From assembly GCF_026239735.1 (NCBI RefSeq), contig NZ_JAPIVT010000032.1:1-35731 (forward strand): a stretch of 35,731 nt of DNA, in the 5' to 3' direction. Shown in pieces: positions 22,440 to 31,303 of the stretch. The stretch comes from Pedobacter sp. MC2016-05 (GTDB lineage Bacteria; Bacteroidota; Bacteroidia; Sphingobacteriales; Sphingobacteriaceae). Position 1 is the first letter of the stretch. Each line of letters opens with the position of its first letter. A program made the translations under genes and the position numbers. Below the pieces are notes generated by a model, which had not been told where the DNA came from, ran no database searches, and saw only the letters and a list, made by a program, of their open reading frames with translations.

Positions 22440-23924
22440 TTATTGAATAGCATTAACCAAAAGTTTATTGCCCTCACCATGGGATACAAAAATTAGTTTT
22501 CCATCAGGAGTTCTTTTCATTGATTGACCATGATAAAGCAGAGAAATCCCACTTTCTTCAATCGTGGAAGTGATGTTCCCATCAAGATCAGTCATTCTGA
22601 ATGCAGTTTTTACCGGTATGTTTCCATTAAATGTGTTCCAGCAGACCAAAATTTCCTTTTTATCTGCAGATAAGCCAAGCTGCATACCTGGACCGGCCCC
22701 AATGATTGATTGTGGGGGATAGTCTGATAACCAAACTTCCTTTTTAACTCGCGCATTACTTGTACCGGCCCCACTGATTATTGCAAGTTTAACGTTTAGG
22801 GCACCCTGATAATCTGCTGGTGATTTAACTCCGGTCGCATATACAGTGGCGATATCTCCATTGGGAAGCTCAAGGAAGTCGCCGGTTTTTGAATAAGTCT
22901 GGTTACCAGTTCCGGGTATGGCGTCCAAATAGGGAAGCTGTCCGTCCATCCTTCCTGACTTCGCATTCCAAGCTGTAAACATCAAGGATCTTTTAGGCAA
23001 GGCATCGAGATGGGACAGGGTGTAAAAATCAGCGCTGCCAGTGGTAGTCGGCATTAACCTCATATCAAAAATATGGGAGTAATTCCATTCATGTCCGACC
23101 AGATATTTTTTACCGCCAGTTATTTTAGTTATCAGTTCACCTGTAGAGGCTTTCATCATAGCAAAAAAACCGCCCTGATGGCCCGCTTCCATGCGATGGC
23201 CCATGTAAACTGCTAACAGATCTTTGTCCCTATTGTAGCCTATCACCGGTGTAGATGCCTGGCCAGGAAGGTACTTCGGGCCGCCAAAATTCTCATAGGT
23301 TATTGAAGGATCTTTCCATACCGGTGTGGTGTAGCGGATAGCACCGTTGTTTCCGTTGAAATTTGTGTAATAGGCCTCAGTAACAGTTTTACCACCTTCA
23401 ATAGAAACAGCACCCTGGCTGGTCTGTTCTGCCACAGATGAATGACCGACAACAAATTGGTCATTACCAAGGCTTTTGAAACCCAAGAACCGGGAATCCC
23501 TTTTTTTTAATAATGTAGGAATTACAAGCTGCCGGACAATGTTTTTCCCGGAAAGAGAAACCCTGCATAAATATTTACTATCCTGCCTGAACATGCCGTC
23601 CCATTTTTCAGCTGAACTGATCCAGAACACGTCTATCGTATTATCATCATTTAGGGCAAAATCCATATATACAGGCCCGGAATAATTTCCGGTCGCACTG
23701 CTATTGTAAACAGAAGAATATTGCGCTATTGTGATGGGTGCAGATGGAACTTCTACCTCAAACGTGGAAAAGGACTTTAAAATACCTCTTTCACTTTTAT
23801 CATTATGTGAGCTGTTATGTTCCCATGATGATGGTTGCGTATCCTCTGAAACATTTTTTTTTGAACAGGAGACAACAATTATTGATAACAGTACAGCTAA
23901 TAGCTTAAGTTTCATAGAATCCAA
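22440..23924 (-). CDS. Unknown lipoprotein, beta-propeller-like
   Basis: 494 residues; the Met at residue 4 (23915) is an equally good start. The leader KLKLLAVLLSIIVVSC ends in a lipobox Cys, so it should be anchored in the outer or inner membrane. The body has repeated strand-rich units with DxxG/GN-type turns (LNDDNTIDVFWIS, LPNGDIATVYAT, RTPDGKLIFVSHG), suggesting a beta-propeller. No catalytic motif is identified. It precedes the MITE-like copy B and has no same-strand partner close by. It may bind carbohydrate or protein at the surface; that is inference. Confidence 0.65.
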   Translation of the reverse strand: MDSMKLKLLAVLLSIIVVSCSKKNVSEDTQPSSWEHNSSHNDKSERGILKSFSTFEVEVPSAPITIAQYSSVYNSSATGNYSGPVYMDFALNDDNTIDVFWISSAEKWDGMFRQDSKYLCRVSLSGKNIVRQLVIPTLLKKRDSRFLGFKSLGNDQFVVGHSSVAEQTSQGAVSIEGGKTVTEAYYTNFNGNNGAIRYTTPVWKDPSITYENFGGPKYLPGQASTPVIGYNRDKDLLAVYMGHRMEAGHQGGFFAMMKASTGELITKITGGKKYLVGHEWNYSHIFDMRLMPTTTGSADFYTLSHLDALPKRSLMFTAWNAKSGRMDGQLPYLDAIPGTGNQTYSKTGDFLELPNGDIATVYATGVKSPADYQGALNVKLAIISGAGTSNARVKKEVWLSDYPPQSIIGAGPGMQLGLSADKKEILVCWNTFNGNIPVKTAFRMTDLDGNITSTIEESGISLLYHGQSMKRTPDGKLIFVSHGEGNKLLVNAIQ

Positions 23925-24062
23925 GATTTATTCAGTTTTATAAATTACAAACTGAAATAATAAAATTTTATTACATGACAGTAATATTTCGACCACATGG
24001 TCAGATGTTGAAAAGAATTGGCTAGCGGATTTTTGCTAATTCCAAGATTTTATAGTCAAAAG

Positions 24063-24177
24063 TCCATAAAGCAATTCTCTTGACCCCTTATCGCAAATTC
24101 TCAAAAATGCAAATAAGCAAAACATTATATCAAATTTATTTCCGTTGAGATGGGGTCAGTTTACACTGGTTTATCCA
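24063..24177. mobile_element. 115-bp MITE-like element, copy B
   Basis: Same length and layout as the element at 2406-2520. Inner arms are TTGACCCC (24080-24087) and GGGGTCAG (24152-24159), exactly 80 bp end to end as in copy A. The right outer arm TGGTTTATCCA (24167-24177) is identical to copy A; the left outer arm is degenerate. It lies just beyond the stop of the Old Yellow Enzyme gene and leaves that gene's end intact. Confidence 0.7.
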
Positions 24178-24199
24178 ATTTACTATTATAGAACTTAGT

Positions 24200-25299
24200 C
24201 TAAAGGAAAGTAAAATCCGTGTATCCTCTGGCATCTCCCCCGCCAAATAAAGTGTGGTTATCTGATATTTCATTTAGCGGAGCATTCAACTTTACCCGAT
24301 TGGGATAGTCAGGATTGGAGAGAAATTTTCTTCCGAAACCAATGAGGTCTACTAAATTTTCTTGCAACAATTGCTCGCCCTCCTCTGGTGTTTTATTGCC
24401 AGTGGCAATAATTGTATGTTCAAAACTAACCCTCAACTTTTTTCTAAAATCCAATGGTATAGTTGGTGCATCTGCCCAATCTGCTTCGCACAAATGGATA
24501 TAAGCGATGTCCAGGTTATTAAGCTCTTTAGCTGCAATCATTATGGTATCCAGAATTTCGGGATCGTTCATATCCTTGAAGCTAATAAACGGAGAAAGAC
24601 GAACGCCTGTTTTTTCATTACCTATCTCATCTACAACAGCTTTTGTAATTTCCATCAGTAATCTGATTCTTTTTTCTTTGTTTCCGCCGTATTCATCGGT
24701 ACGTCGGTTACTATTGCTCCGCAAAAACTGGTCTAACAGATAACCGTTGGCACCATGAATTTCTACTCCATCGAAACCGGCCTTTATGGCATTTTTGCGC
24801 CTTGCACAAACTCTGCCACAACTGTTGCAATGTCCTCCCTGGTCATTTCCCTCGGTTCATCCACAGGTACAAATGTTGCATCACCGCTAGGCGCACCATC
24901 AAAAATATACACGGAGGTTTCTTTGGCGGTAATTGCAGATGGAGCGATAGGTTGTAGGCCATTTACCTTTGCAGACGATACCCGGCCTACATGCCACAGC
25001 TGCAAGAATATTTTGCTTCCGGCCTGGTGAACTGCTCCGGTGGTCAGTTTCCACCCTTCAATTTGTTCCTGGGAATAAATGCCGGGTGTTTTGGCATAAC
25101 CCATTCCCTGCATAGAAACCTGCGTTGCTTCGGTGATAATGATGCCTGCACTTGCTCGTTGAGCATAATATTCGGCCATCAAAGCGTTAGGCACATCACC
25201 GGGCTGGCTGGCTCTGCTGCGTGTCATCGGAGCCATTAAAAACCTGTTTTTCAAGTCTAAATTTCCTAATCTATAAGAGCTGAAAATTTTTTCCATCAT
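24200..25299 (-). pseudogene. Old Yellow Enzyme (NemA-like), frameshifted
   Basis: Two frames together make one complete OYE of about 366 residues. The first (25299 to 24784) has NRFLMAPMTRSRA, WHVGR and ends GAKMP at a stop; the second carries RSNSNRRTDEYGG, FGRKFLSNPDYPNRV and the C-terminus. The join lies at the five-T run 24792-24796: one extra base would restore GAK-NAIKAGFDGVEIHGANGY. The 1100-bp span is one base short of a multiple of three, which agrees. OYEs are FMN enzymes that reduce activated alkenes, quinones and nitro-compounds with NADPH. Either a true pseudogene or a homopolymer sequencing error. It is the last gene of the minus-strand operon, 2 bp after the aspartyl-protease-like gene. 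Confidence 0.85.
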
Positions 25300-25301
25300 T
25301 A

Positions 25302-26513
25302 TTAATTATAAATGTTCTCTACTGGTTTGAGTTTAATAATTTTGTTGTCGGCAGTTGTAATACCTATTTCCTTGTTATTGATCAACTTATCTAATTGATA
25401 GGCTCTTAAATCTAAATTACCTTCAAATTCGCTCGCTGGTTTACCGTCAATTGCTTTTACCACATCGTCAACCCTTAAATTTAGGTACTTTTGGGTATTG
25501 GCATTGTGTGCTTTGAGGACAATCCGAAGTTCACCATCCACCTTGATAATAACAAAGCCATAATTTTTATCGGGCATTGGGTTAATAGCACTTTCTCTTT
25601 TCAATAATATAATTTCGGAAGTACTGAAATTGATGATCGGATTGTATTTTCTAAAAAATCGGTTACCAAACCTTGCGCCCCTATCGTTCGAAGAAAGTGA
25701 GATTTCGAAAGGGAAATCGAATTTCTGACCATTGTGCAGGCTATAATCAAATCCCGTAACGGCATATATGGTATCCATCTTTGCCATACCGCCCATCGAA
25801 GCACCACCGATACCGTAGGAAGGGCTTTTTAAATTTTTTGAAAACAATTGCCTTGCGCCGATCGAAACGCCAAGGTCATCGCTGTTCATACCAAAATCTA
25901 TCTCTGCCGGTGCGGTATAACCATTCACTCGTAGTTCGATGTTCATTTGGTTATTAGGATCCAGTTGAAAAGGCAGCATTTTGCCCTCGCCTTCAAACGG
26001 CTTTTCTGAAACTACCACATAATTTTCGTCGAAGTTGAACTTCCAGTTTAATTTTTTAATGGCCGAAGCGCCCAAAATACCCTTTACATTGCTCGACTGG
26101 CCGAAGAAGGCACTCATATCGGTACCTAAAAATGGCGAGTTATTAATAGCCGTTTTACCAAAACGCATTACATCTGCTATCTTAAGCTCGAAGTTCACCT
26201 TATTGTTTACGGCATCTTGAGCGGTCAGCGTATCAACATCCGGCATTGCTTTCAATTTGTAATTTGGTGCCAGCGATTGCTCTATTGCCGAGAAAGAAAA
26301 GCCGTTGTCCCAAAGAAAATCATTCTCGATACCGTTCACCGTAACCTTTAGTAAAATATAATCATTCCAAATTTTGATGGGAATGGTATCGTTGATCACG
26401 GGTTTAACCAGTTCGCCGAGGTTGGCCAATTTATTTTGTACCGGCTTATCTTGTGCGTTTAAAAGGGTTGCTAAAAATAGCAGCGTGGCAAAAATCACTG
26501 ATCTTTTTTTCAT
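25302..26513 (-). CDS. Secreted retropepsin-like protein with C-terminal PDZ
   Basis: 403 residues, signal peptide ending near LLNAQ (20-21). Two aspartyl-protease-like half-sites are visible: FLWDNGFSFSA (D69-N70-G71) and AEIDFGMNSD (D206-F207-G208), in place of the usual D-T/S-G. A PDZ-like domain occupies the C-terminus (YGFVIIKVDGELRI, LRVDDVVKAIDGKPASEF). The altered motifs leave protease activity uncertain. It should act in the periplasm. It sits between the dehydrogenase gene (10 bp upstream) and the OYE gene (2 bp downstream), an odd partner for redox enzymes. Confidence 0.7.
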   Translation of the reverse strand: MKKRSVIFATLLFLATLLNAQDKPVQNKLANLGELVKPVINDTIPIKIWNDYILLKVTVNGIENDFLWDNGFSFSAIEQSLAPNYKLKAMPDVDTLTAQDAVNNKVNFELKIADVMRFGKTAINNSPFLGTDMSAFFGQSSNVKGILGASAIKKLNWKFNFDENYVVVSEKPFEGEGKMLPFQLDPNNQMNIELRVNGYTAPAEIDFGMNSDDLGVSIGARQLFSKNLKSPSYGIGGASMGGMAKMDTIYAVTGFDYSLHNGQKFDFPFEISLSSNDRGARFGNRFFRKYNPIINFSTSEIILLKRESAINPMPDKNYGFVIIKVDGELRIVLKAHNANTQKYLNLRVDDVVKAIDGKPASEFEGNLDLRAYQLDKLINNKEIGITTADNKIIKLKPVENIYN

Positions 26514-26523
26514 TTTTTTGCAC

Positions 26524-27537
26524 TTAGTATTTGATGACCAGTTTTCCGATCGTGGTGCCGCTTTCCAGCAAACGATGCGCTTCTTTCAAATTTTTGGCCG
26601 TTAAACCGGTTAATATACTGTTTTGCGTTGAAGAAATTTTTCCTTCATCAAGCCATCTTGCCACCGTGTTAAGGATGTGATGCTGGCTTTCCATGTCCTC
26701 TGTCTGGAGCATCGACCGGGTGAACATCAACTCCCAATGAAAACTCACACTTTTGCCTTTCAGCTGGCGCAAGTTTACAGGTTGTGTAGGATCGCTGATG
26801 GAACCGATCTGGCCTTGTGGTTTTATGAGTTGCACAAAAGCATCCCAGTACTGGTTAACATCGACAAAATCTGCAATGAAATCCACCTGATCAAAACCAA
26901 TGGCTTTCATTTCCTCCACCAGGTTTTTGTGGTTGATCACAAAATCTGCTCCCTGCTTTTTGCACCAGCTTACCGAATTTTCTCTTGATGCGGTAGCGAT
27001 TACGCTTAGCCCTAAAATGTTTTTTGCAATTTGGATCGCCACAGAGCCTACGCCACCCGCACCGCCAATGATCAGGATAGATTTGCCTTTATCTCTGTCC
27101 GCACTCAAACGCATCCTGTCGAAAAACAATTCATAGGCGGTAAGTGAAGTTAAGGGCATAGCGGCGGCGGCAGTGGCATCAATAGATTTTGGCGCAAAAC
27201 CTACAATGCGCTCATCCACCAACTGATATTCTTGGTTAGAGCCAGTTTTTGTGATATCGCCAGCATAAAACACCTTATCTCCTTTTTTAAACAATGATGT
27301 GTTTTCACCAACTTCTTCTACCGTTCCCGCGGCATCCCAACCGATCACTTTCGGAGTTTCCTCCACCTTGTCTTTTAAACTTCCCTGGCGAATTTTATAA
27401 TCTACCGGGTTTACTGAAACGGCTTCGATTTTTACCAGGATATTTCTTCCTGTCGCTACAGGTTTTTCGGTTTCAAATTCGATGAAACTATGTTGTTCGC
27501 CCACTGGAAGCGATGTTTTAAATCCTATTGCTTTCAT
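26524..27537 (-). CDS. Zinc-less medium-chain dehydrogenase (quinone-oxidoreductase-like)
   Basis: 337 residues of the MDR superfamily. The N-terminal GroES-like domain reads VKIEAVSVNPVDYKIRQG and IGWDAAGTVEEVG. The Rossmann domain has the NADPH-binding IIGGAGGVGSVAIQIAK followed by VIATAS. The structural and catalytic zinc cysteines are absent, as in quinone reductases and enoyl reductases. It should reduce quinones or enones with NADPH. The start overlaps the DoxX stop by four bases (ATGA), so it is translationally coupled in the operon. Confidence 0.87.
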   Translation of the reverse strand: MKAIGFKTSLPVGEQHSFIEFETEKPVATGRNILVKIEAVSVNPVDYKIRQGSLKDKVEETPKVIGWDAAGTVEEVGENTSLFKKGDKVFYAGDITKTGSNQEYQLVDERIVGFAPKSIDATAAAAMPLTSLTAYELFFDRMRLSADRDKGKSILIIGGAGGVGSVAIQIAKNILGLSVIATASRENSVSWCKKQGADFVINHKNLVEEMKAIGFDQVDFIADFVDVNQYWDAFVQLIKPQGQIGSISDPTQPVNLRQLKGKSVSFHWELMFTRSMLQTEDMESQHHILNTVARWLDEGKISSTQNSILTGLTAKNLKEAHRLLESGTTIGKLVIKY

Positions 27538-27933
27538 TTTAAATTATTTTTATCTAGTGAATAAATGTTGTCTTGTTGTTTGGCGATTAAAAAATAGAAC
27601 ATAAAGGCATAAACCATTTGCATGCCCATTGCTTCCCAGTTTTCGATGGTTCTGCTGCCAAAAAGCAGCGTAATAATTAACGTGGCTCCTGCAAAATTTG
27701 CCCACCTGGTTTTAAAGCCAACAATCAGCATTGAACCGATAATCAGTTCTACGAAGGGTAATGTATGGCCAAATAATTGCACTAAAGGTTTTGGCAGCCA
27801 GCTTTGCTCAAAGTTCTTAACCATACCTGCTGCAAATGTTTGCATCGTTGGTATGCGTGCCAAAGCCGTGACCGAAAAGGTTAACGCCCATTGACATGCG
27901 TAAGAAAAAATAGGCGATTTTATGCAGTTCCAT
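27534..27933 (-). pseudogene. DoxX-family membrane protein, frameshifted
   Basis: Starting at ATG 27933 the frame reads MELHKIAYFFLRMSMGVNLFGHGFG, a normal DoxX first helix, then derails. The correct continuation (ARIPTMQTFAAGMVKNFE, then LVQLFGHTLPFVELIIGSMLIVGF and two further helices) is one frame over. Removing one base of the CC at 27860-27861 restores FARIPTM. The span of 400 bp is one base too long for a clean frame, which agrees. DoxX proteins are four-helix membrane proteins linked to quinone and oxidative-stress metabolism. An internal TTG at 27863 could give a shortened protein lacking helix 1. Sequencing error or a real mutation. Confidence 0.8.
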
Positions 27934-27943
27934 TGTATAAATT

Positions 27944-28243
27944 CTAATGCGAAACCTGGTTCAGCTTGATGAGTTGGATGGGTTCGTCCATCAAATCATC
28001 CATCCGTTTTGCGAAGGTTTGAAAATGTGTAGTTTGTGTATGAAACCCAAAAGCTGCTTCATCCTGAAATGCCTCCTGCATATAAAATGTTCCCGAATTG
28101 GCATCATCTTCAAAGAGCATGTATGTTAAACATCCCTTTTCACTGCGGGTAGGATCTATCAGTCGCAGTAATGCCGAATGCAGCTCGTCACGCTTACCAG
28201 CTTTAGCCTTTAATATTGCGATGCTTGTGAAAGTATTTGTCAT
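27944..28243 (-). CDS. ABM-domain putative quinol monooxygenase
   Basis: 99 residues, one antibiotic-biosynthesis-monooxygenase (ABM/YgiN) domain: FTSIAILKAKAGKRDELHSALLRLIDPTRSEKGCLTYMLFED, then FYMQEAFQDEAAFGFHTQTTHFQ. These small dimeric proteins oxidise quinols or polyketides without a cofactor. It starts 51 bp after the acetolactate decarboxylase stop and ends 10 bp before the DoxX start. Together with DoxX, the quinone-reductase-like gene and the OYE it makes a coherent quinone/electrophile-handling set. Confidence 0.85.
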   Translation of the reverse strand: MTNTFTSIAILKAKAGKRDELHSALLRLIDPTRSEKGCLTYMLFEDDANSGTFYMQEAFQDEAAFGFHTQTTHFQTFAKRMDDLMDEPIQLIKLNQVSH

Positions 28244-28294
28244 TTTATGTTGCGTTTAATTTGAGTAATTACATTAGTTCGAACTAAAACTGAT

Positions 28295-29065
28295 TTAATA
28301 GGACTTTTGCGCCTCCATTTTTTTCCACTTTTGTTGGTAGCCCTCATTTTGTACTGATGGAAGTACGATTTTGTAATCCTCCTTCTCATCGAGCTGCACT
28401 TCAATCTTTGCATTGGCTTTAAAACTTCCGCTAATTAAGTGGCCTCCATACGTTCTGTCATCGCTAATAAAATGAAAATGAAACGGAGAAAGATCTACAC
28501 CACCAATAAATGGAGGGCAATAAAACCCAATGATGGTCCCTGTTTTTTGTGAGGTTTTATAGAGGGGTCTGGAGGGCATAAATTCAGCAATTCCTTTGGT
28601 TTCATGAGGTTTTACTCTACTTGCGCCACCGGTAACAACGGTATCAAATGTTAAGTGGATGCGGATGGCATAAAAATGATTGGCCGACGGTAGCGCTTGC
28701 GAAATTGCATTTTGCAGTTCCTCAAAATCCTTTACATTTGACAAGGCAATAAGCGTATCTTGCTGAAAAAACGTAACCGACGCAAAGGGAATTTGTCTTT
28801 CTGGCGAAGCTTGTTCTATTTTACCGTTGCTTGCGACCCGATAAAAAACACCGTCCAGAGCGATCAATTCGCCATCCAGCAAATTGTAGGTGCCAAGCCC
28901 AAAATCGCCTTTGTCTTTAATTTCGCCAATGGCCATATTACCGCTGTAAACGGCATTGCGCATCGCCTCCATTGTCGAGTAGTGAAAAACCTCATCTTGT
29001 TGCTGCGCAAACACAACATCAGAACCCAGACAAATGCATAAAGCGACTAAAATAAACGATCTCAT
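28295..29065 (-). CDS. Secreted alpha-acetolactate decarboxylase
   Basis: 256 residues. The leader MRSFILVALCICLGSDVVFAQ is a signal peptide, so it should be periplasmic or exported. The family core is complete: YNLLDGELIALDG (60-72, with E65), GTIIGFYCPPFIGGVD (176-191) and FHFHFISDDRTYGGH (195-209), where H196, H198 and H209 are the zinc ligands. The enzyme converts acetolactate to acetoin. Most bacterial homologues are cytoplasmic; a secreted form implies an extracellular or periplasmic substrate. No acetolactate synthase is in the window. It sits inside the redox operon, 30 bp after the deacetylase gene. Confidence 0.85.
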   Translation of the reverse strand: MRSFILVALCICLGSDVVFAQQQDEVFHYSTMEAMRNAVYSGNMAIGEIKDKGDFGLGTYNLLDGELIALDGVFYRVASNGKIEQASPERQIPFASVTFFQQDTLIALSNVKDFEELQNAISQALPSANHFYAIRIHLTFDTVVTGGASRVKPHETKGIAEFMPSRPLYKTSQKTGTIIGFYCPPFIGGVDLSPFHFHFISDDRTYGGHLISGSFKANAKIEVQLDEKEDYKIVLPSVQNEGYQQKWKKMEAQKSY

Positions 29066-29095
29066 AATATTGGAATTTTCAATTAGATAAGCTGA

Positions 29096-30061
29096 TTAGT
29101 TATTGAATTTTGCTTCGCTGTTATCTTGTAGGGTATTCGCCTCGTTAATCACCATTTTGGCAATATCATCTTTTCGCATATATACTATGCCCGTTTTTTC
29201 ATGGGTATATTTGATAAATTCATCCATAGCATGTACCATTGCAGGTGTACCACCAATACGGTCATGGAAACTAATGCTCATCATTCTTCTTTTGGTAGCG
29301 CCTTCTTCATAAAGCTGATCAAATTCGTGTTTCAGTTGCGACAAGAACTGATCAGGGCTCCAGTGGTTACCAGCAACTTGCACAATATCATTGTTGCGAA
29401 GCGTGTAAGGCATTACCACGAAATTTTTTCCCTTTACCTTGGTTACGAAAGGCTCGTCTCTGCTCAAATCATCAATGTGGTAGATGAAACCAAGTTCTTG
29501 CAGCACTTTCAGCGTGTTCGGACTTCTGCGTAACCAATTGCAATTGTAACCTACTGCCCGTTGTCCGCTAATTTTCTCTACCGCATCAACGCCATCTTTT
29601 ACGAACTTCAGTTCGTCGGCAGAGCTTTTATTCCATTGGTCGTCCCAGGCCATACCGTGTGCAGCCAATTCGTGGCCTTCGTTGGCTAATCGTTTTGCAA
29701 TTTCAGGATATTTCATCGCAGCAGCACCAACCACGTGGGAAGTAACTTTGATGTCGTATTTTTTCCAGAGATCCATCATCCTGCCCAGACCTTCGTTGGC
29801 GCCATAGCGGTACCAGCTTTCGGCAGGTAGATCGGGCTGTCCTTTGGGTAATGGGGTTCCGGAAAAGGGGCTTTCGGCACCTTCAGGCTGTCCGCCGGTT
29901 TCAAACTGCATCGATACCGAGATCACCAACTGTGCACCGTTGGGCCAATGGCTTTTGGTAGCTGTCTCTTTTGTTTTCGATGGATCCGTTTTTTCGTTAT
30001 TACAAGAAACCAATACCGATAATGTTAAAATGGCAAGTATTATAGATTTTAATGCTTTCAT
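29096..30061 (-). CDS. Polysaccharide-deacetylase-fold lipoprotein
   Basis: 321 residues. A lipobox (LSVLVSC, C20) follows a short leader. The NodB-type fold begins QLVISVSMQFE. Then come VTSHVVGAAAMKYPEIAKRLANEGHELAAHGMAWDD, which carries the metal-binding His pair, GYNCNW in place of the more usual Arg-Pro motif, and SISFHD near the end. The pattern and long insertion resemble the PuuE/HpPgdA cyclic-amidohydrolase-like branch, so the substrate may not be chitin or peptidoglycan. It is the first gene of the minus-strand operon, divergent from the AraC gene at 30157. Confidence 0.82.
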   Translation of the reverse strand: MKALKSIILAILTLSVLVSCNNEKTDPSKTKETATKSHWPNGAQLVISVSMQFETGGQPEGAESPFSGTPLPKGQPDLPAESWYRYGANEGLGRMMDLWKKYDIKVTSHVVGAAAMKYPEIAKRLANEGHELAAHGMAWDDQWNKSSADELKFVKDGVDAVEKISGQRAVGYNCNWLRRSPNTLKVLQELGFIYHIDDLSRDEPFVTKVKGKNFVVMPYTLRNNDIVQVAGNHWSPDQFLSQLKHEFDQLYEEGATKRRMMSISFHDRIGGTPAMVHAMDEFIKYTHEKTGIVYMRKDDIAKMVINEANTLQDNSEAKFNN

Positions 30062-30085
30062 TGAATTGCTGTCTTAAATTTATAA

Positions 30086-30143
30086 TACAAAATTAAGGTC
30101 AAAGCAGGCAGGTACTGTTGTAAAAATAAATCTTAATTTTGTA
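30086..30143. promoter_or_regulatory. 12-bp inverted repeat in the divergent promoter region
   Basis: TACAAAATTAAG (30086-30097) and CTTAATTTTGTA (30132-30143) are perfect inverted copies 34 bp apart, between the divergent deacetylase operon and AraC gene. Each arm includes TAATTTTG, a fit to the -7 consensus, pointing outward to its own gene. It is either a pair of mirrored promoters or an operator for the AraC protein; -33 boxes are not clear on either side. Confidence 0.55.
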
Positions 30144-30156
30144 AAAATCCACTGAC

Positions 30157-31005
30157 ATGAACAAGATCATTAACTTCAGGTCTTTCAATGTTTTTATTCT
30201 TGAAAAAGAGCATTGGGACTATGGCTACCACAGCCATAATTTTTATGAACTGATCCTAATTGAGGTAGGCAAAGGGACACACCGCCTGAACGAAATTGAT
30301 TCTCCATACAAAAAGGGAGATGTGTTTTTATTGACACCAGCAGATAAGCACGAATTTTCTATCGAAGAGAAAACAAAATTTCTCTATATCAAATTTACTG
30401 AGGACTTTTTAACGGAACTATTGGTATTGAAACATGATAAAATGTGGAAGGACACTCTAATGTTGAGTTTATTGGCCGGCAGTCAGTTTTCGAAGGTATC
30501 GCTTATCAATTCTAACGAAGAGGGAGACTACGTTTTTCAGTTATCAAAAATGTTATTGTATGAATTCACTAGCCATCTTTCCTACAATCAGGTGATCATT
30601 GCTAACTTGTTTTCTTCGTTGCTGGTGCTTCTGGTACGTAATATGAATAAGATAGAAGGCCGGGATCAATGGGTTATGCAGGATGGGGAAAAAATTGAAA
30701 ACATTCTGGCCTATATCCGCGTAAATGCCTTGGATAAACAAAAGATGAAAATACAGACGCTTGCGGACCAGTTTCTGATATCGCCAAACTACATCAGTTT
30801 TTTTGTGAAGAAGAATACGGGGTTATCTATACAGAGCCATATCATCCAATACAAAATGAAGCTGTCCGAAAAACTATTGAGACAGAGTAAACTTTCAATA
30901 AACGAGATATCTTTGAAACTCGGCTTTAATGACGCAAGCCACCTCAATAAAATTTTTAAAAAGTATTATGGTAAGTCTCCACTTCAGTTTAGATCTCTGC
31001 GGTAA
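30157..31005 (+). CDS. AraC-family transcriptional regulator
   Basis: 282 residues. An N-terminal cupin sensor (YGYHSHNFYELILIEVGKGTHRLNEI, then GDVFLLTPADKHEF) precedes a C-terminal double helix-turn-helix (LADQFLISPNYISFFVKKNTG, then INEISLKLGFNDASHLNKIFKKYYGKSPLQFR). It is divergent from the seven-gene operon and shares a 95-bp intergenic region with it, containing a mirrored 12-bp repeat, so it most likely controls that operon. The ligand is unknown; an aromatic or quinone-like molecule would fit the operon content. Confidence 0.9.
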   Translation: MNKIINFRSFNVFILEKEHWDYGYHSHNFYELILIEVGKGTHRLNEIDSPYKKGDVFLLTPADKHEFSIEEKTKFLYIKFTEDFLTELLVLKHDKMWKDTLMLSLLAGSQFSKVSLINSNEEGDYVFQLSKMLLYEFTSHLSYNQVIIANLFSSLLVLLVRNMNKIEGRDQWVMQDGEKIENILAYIRVNALDKQKMKIQTLADQFLISPNYISFFVKKNTGLSIQSHIIQYKMKLSEKLLRQSKLSINEISLKLGFNDASHLNKIFKKYYGKSPLQFRSLR

Positions 31006-31167
31006 AGAAATTCGCCCCTATGGACGTTAAACTATGATAACAGGCATATTTCAACATCTCCCCATAAAAGTTGACCTTCGTTTCTGTCCCTAAATTTACA
31101 AACAACAACTGTTAACTTATATATCCAGATCAGAATTAATATATACATAATTAGATCAAGGTGAAAC

Positions 31168-31183
31168 TGTCTCAAAAAACGAA
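31168..31183 (+). repeat. Dispersed repeat, solo 16-mer
   Basis: Exact TGTCTCAAAAAACGAA, 120 bp before the start codon of the HEPN-type gene. The 105-bp interior is absent. Confidence 0.85.
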
Positions 31184-31303
31184 GATTGGTTGATTGAAGC
31201 TATGACAAATGTCCGGAGATATTGCTTAGGCAAATATTAGATAATCAAAAATAATGGATCTTTGCAGCTTGATGATTAACTTACCTTTAAATTCAATTGC
31301 TCC

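Noticed and set aside
24362..25239. Plus-strand frames opposite the Old Yellow Enzyme gene
   Set aside because: They are antisense shadows; the minus strand carries the clear OYE motifs in both halves.
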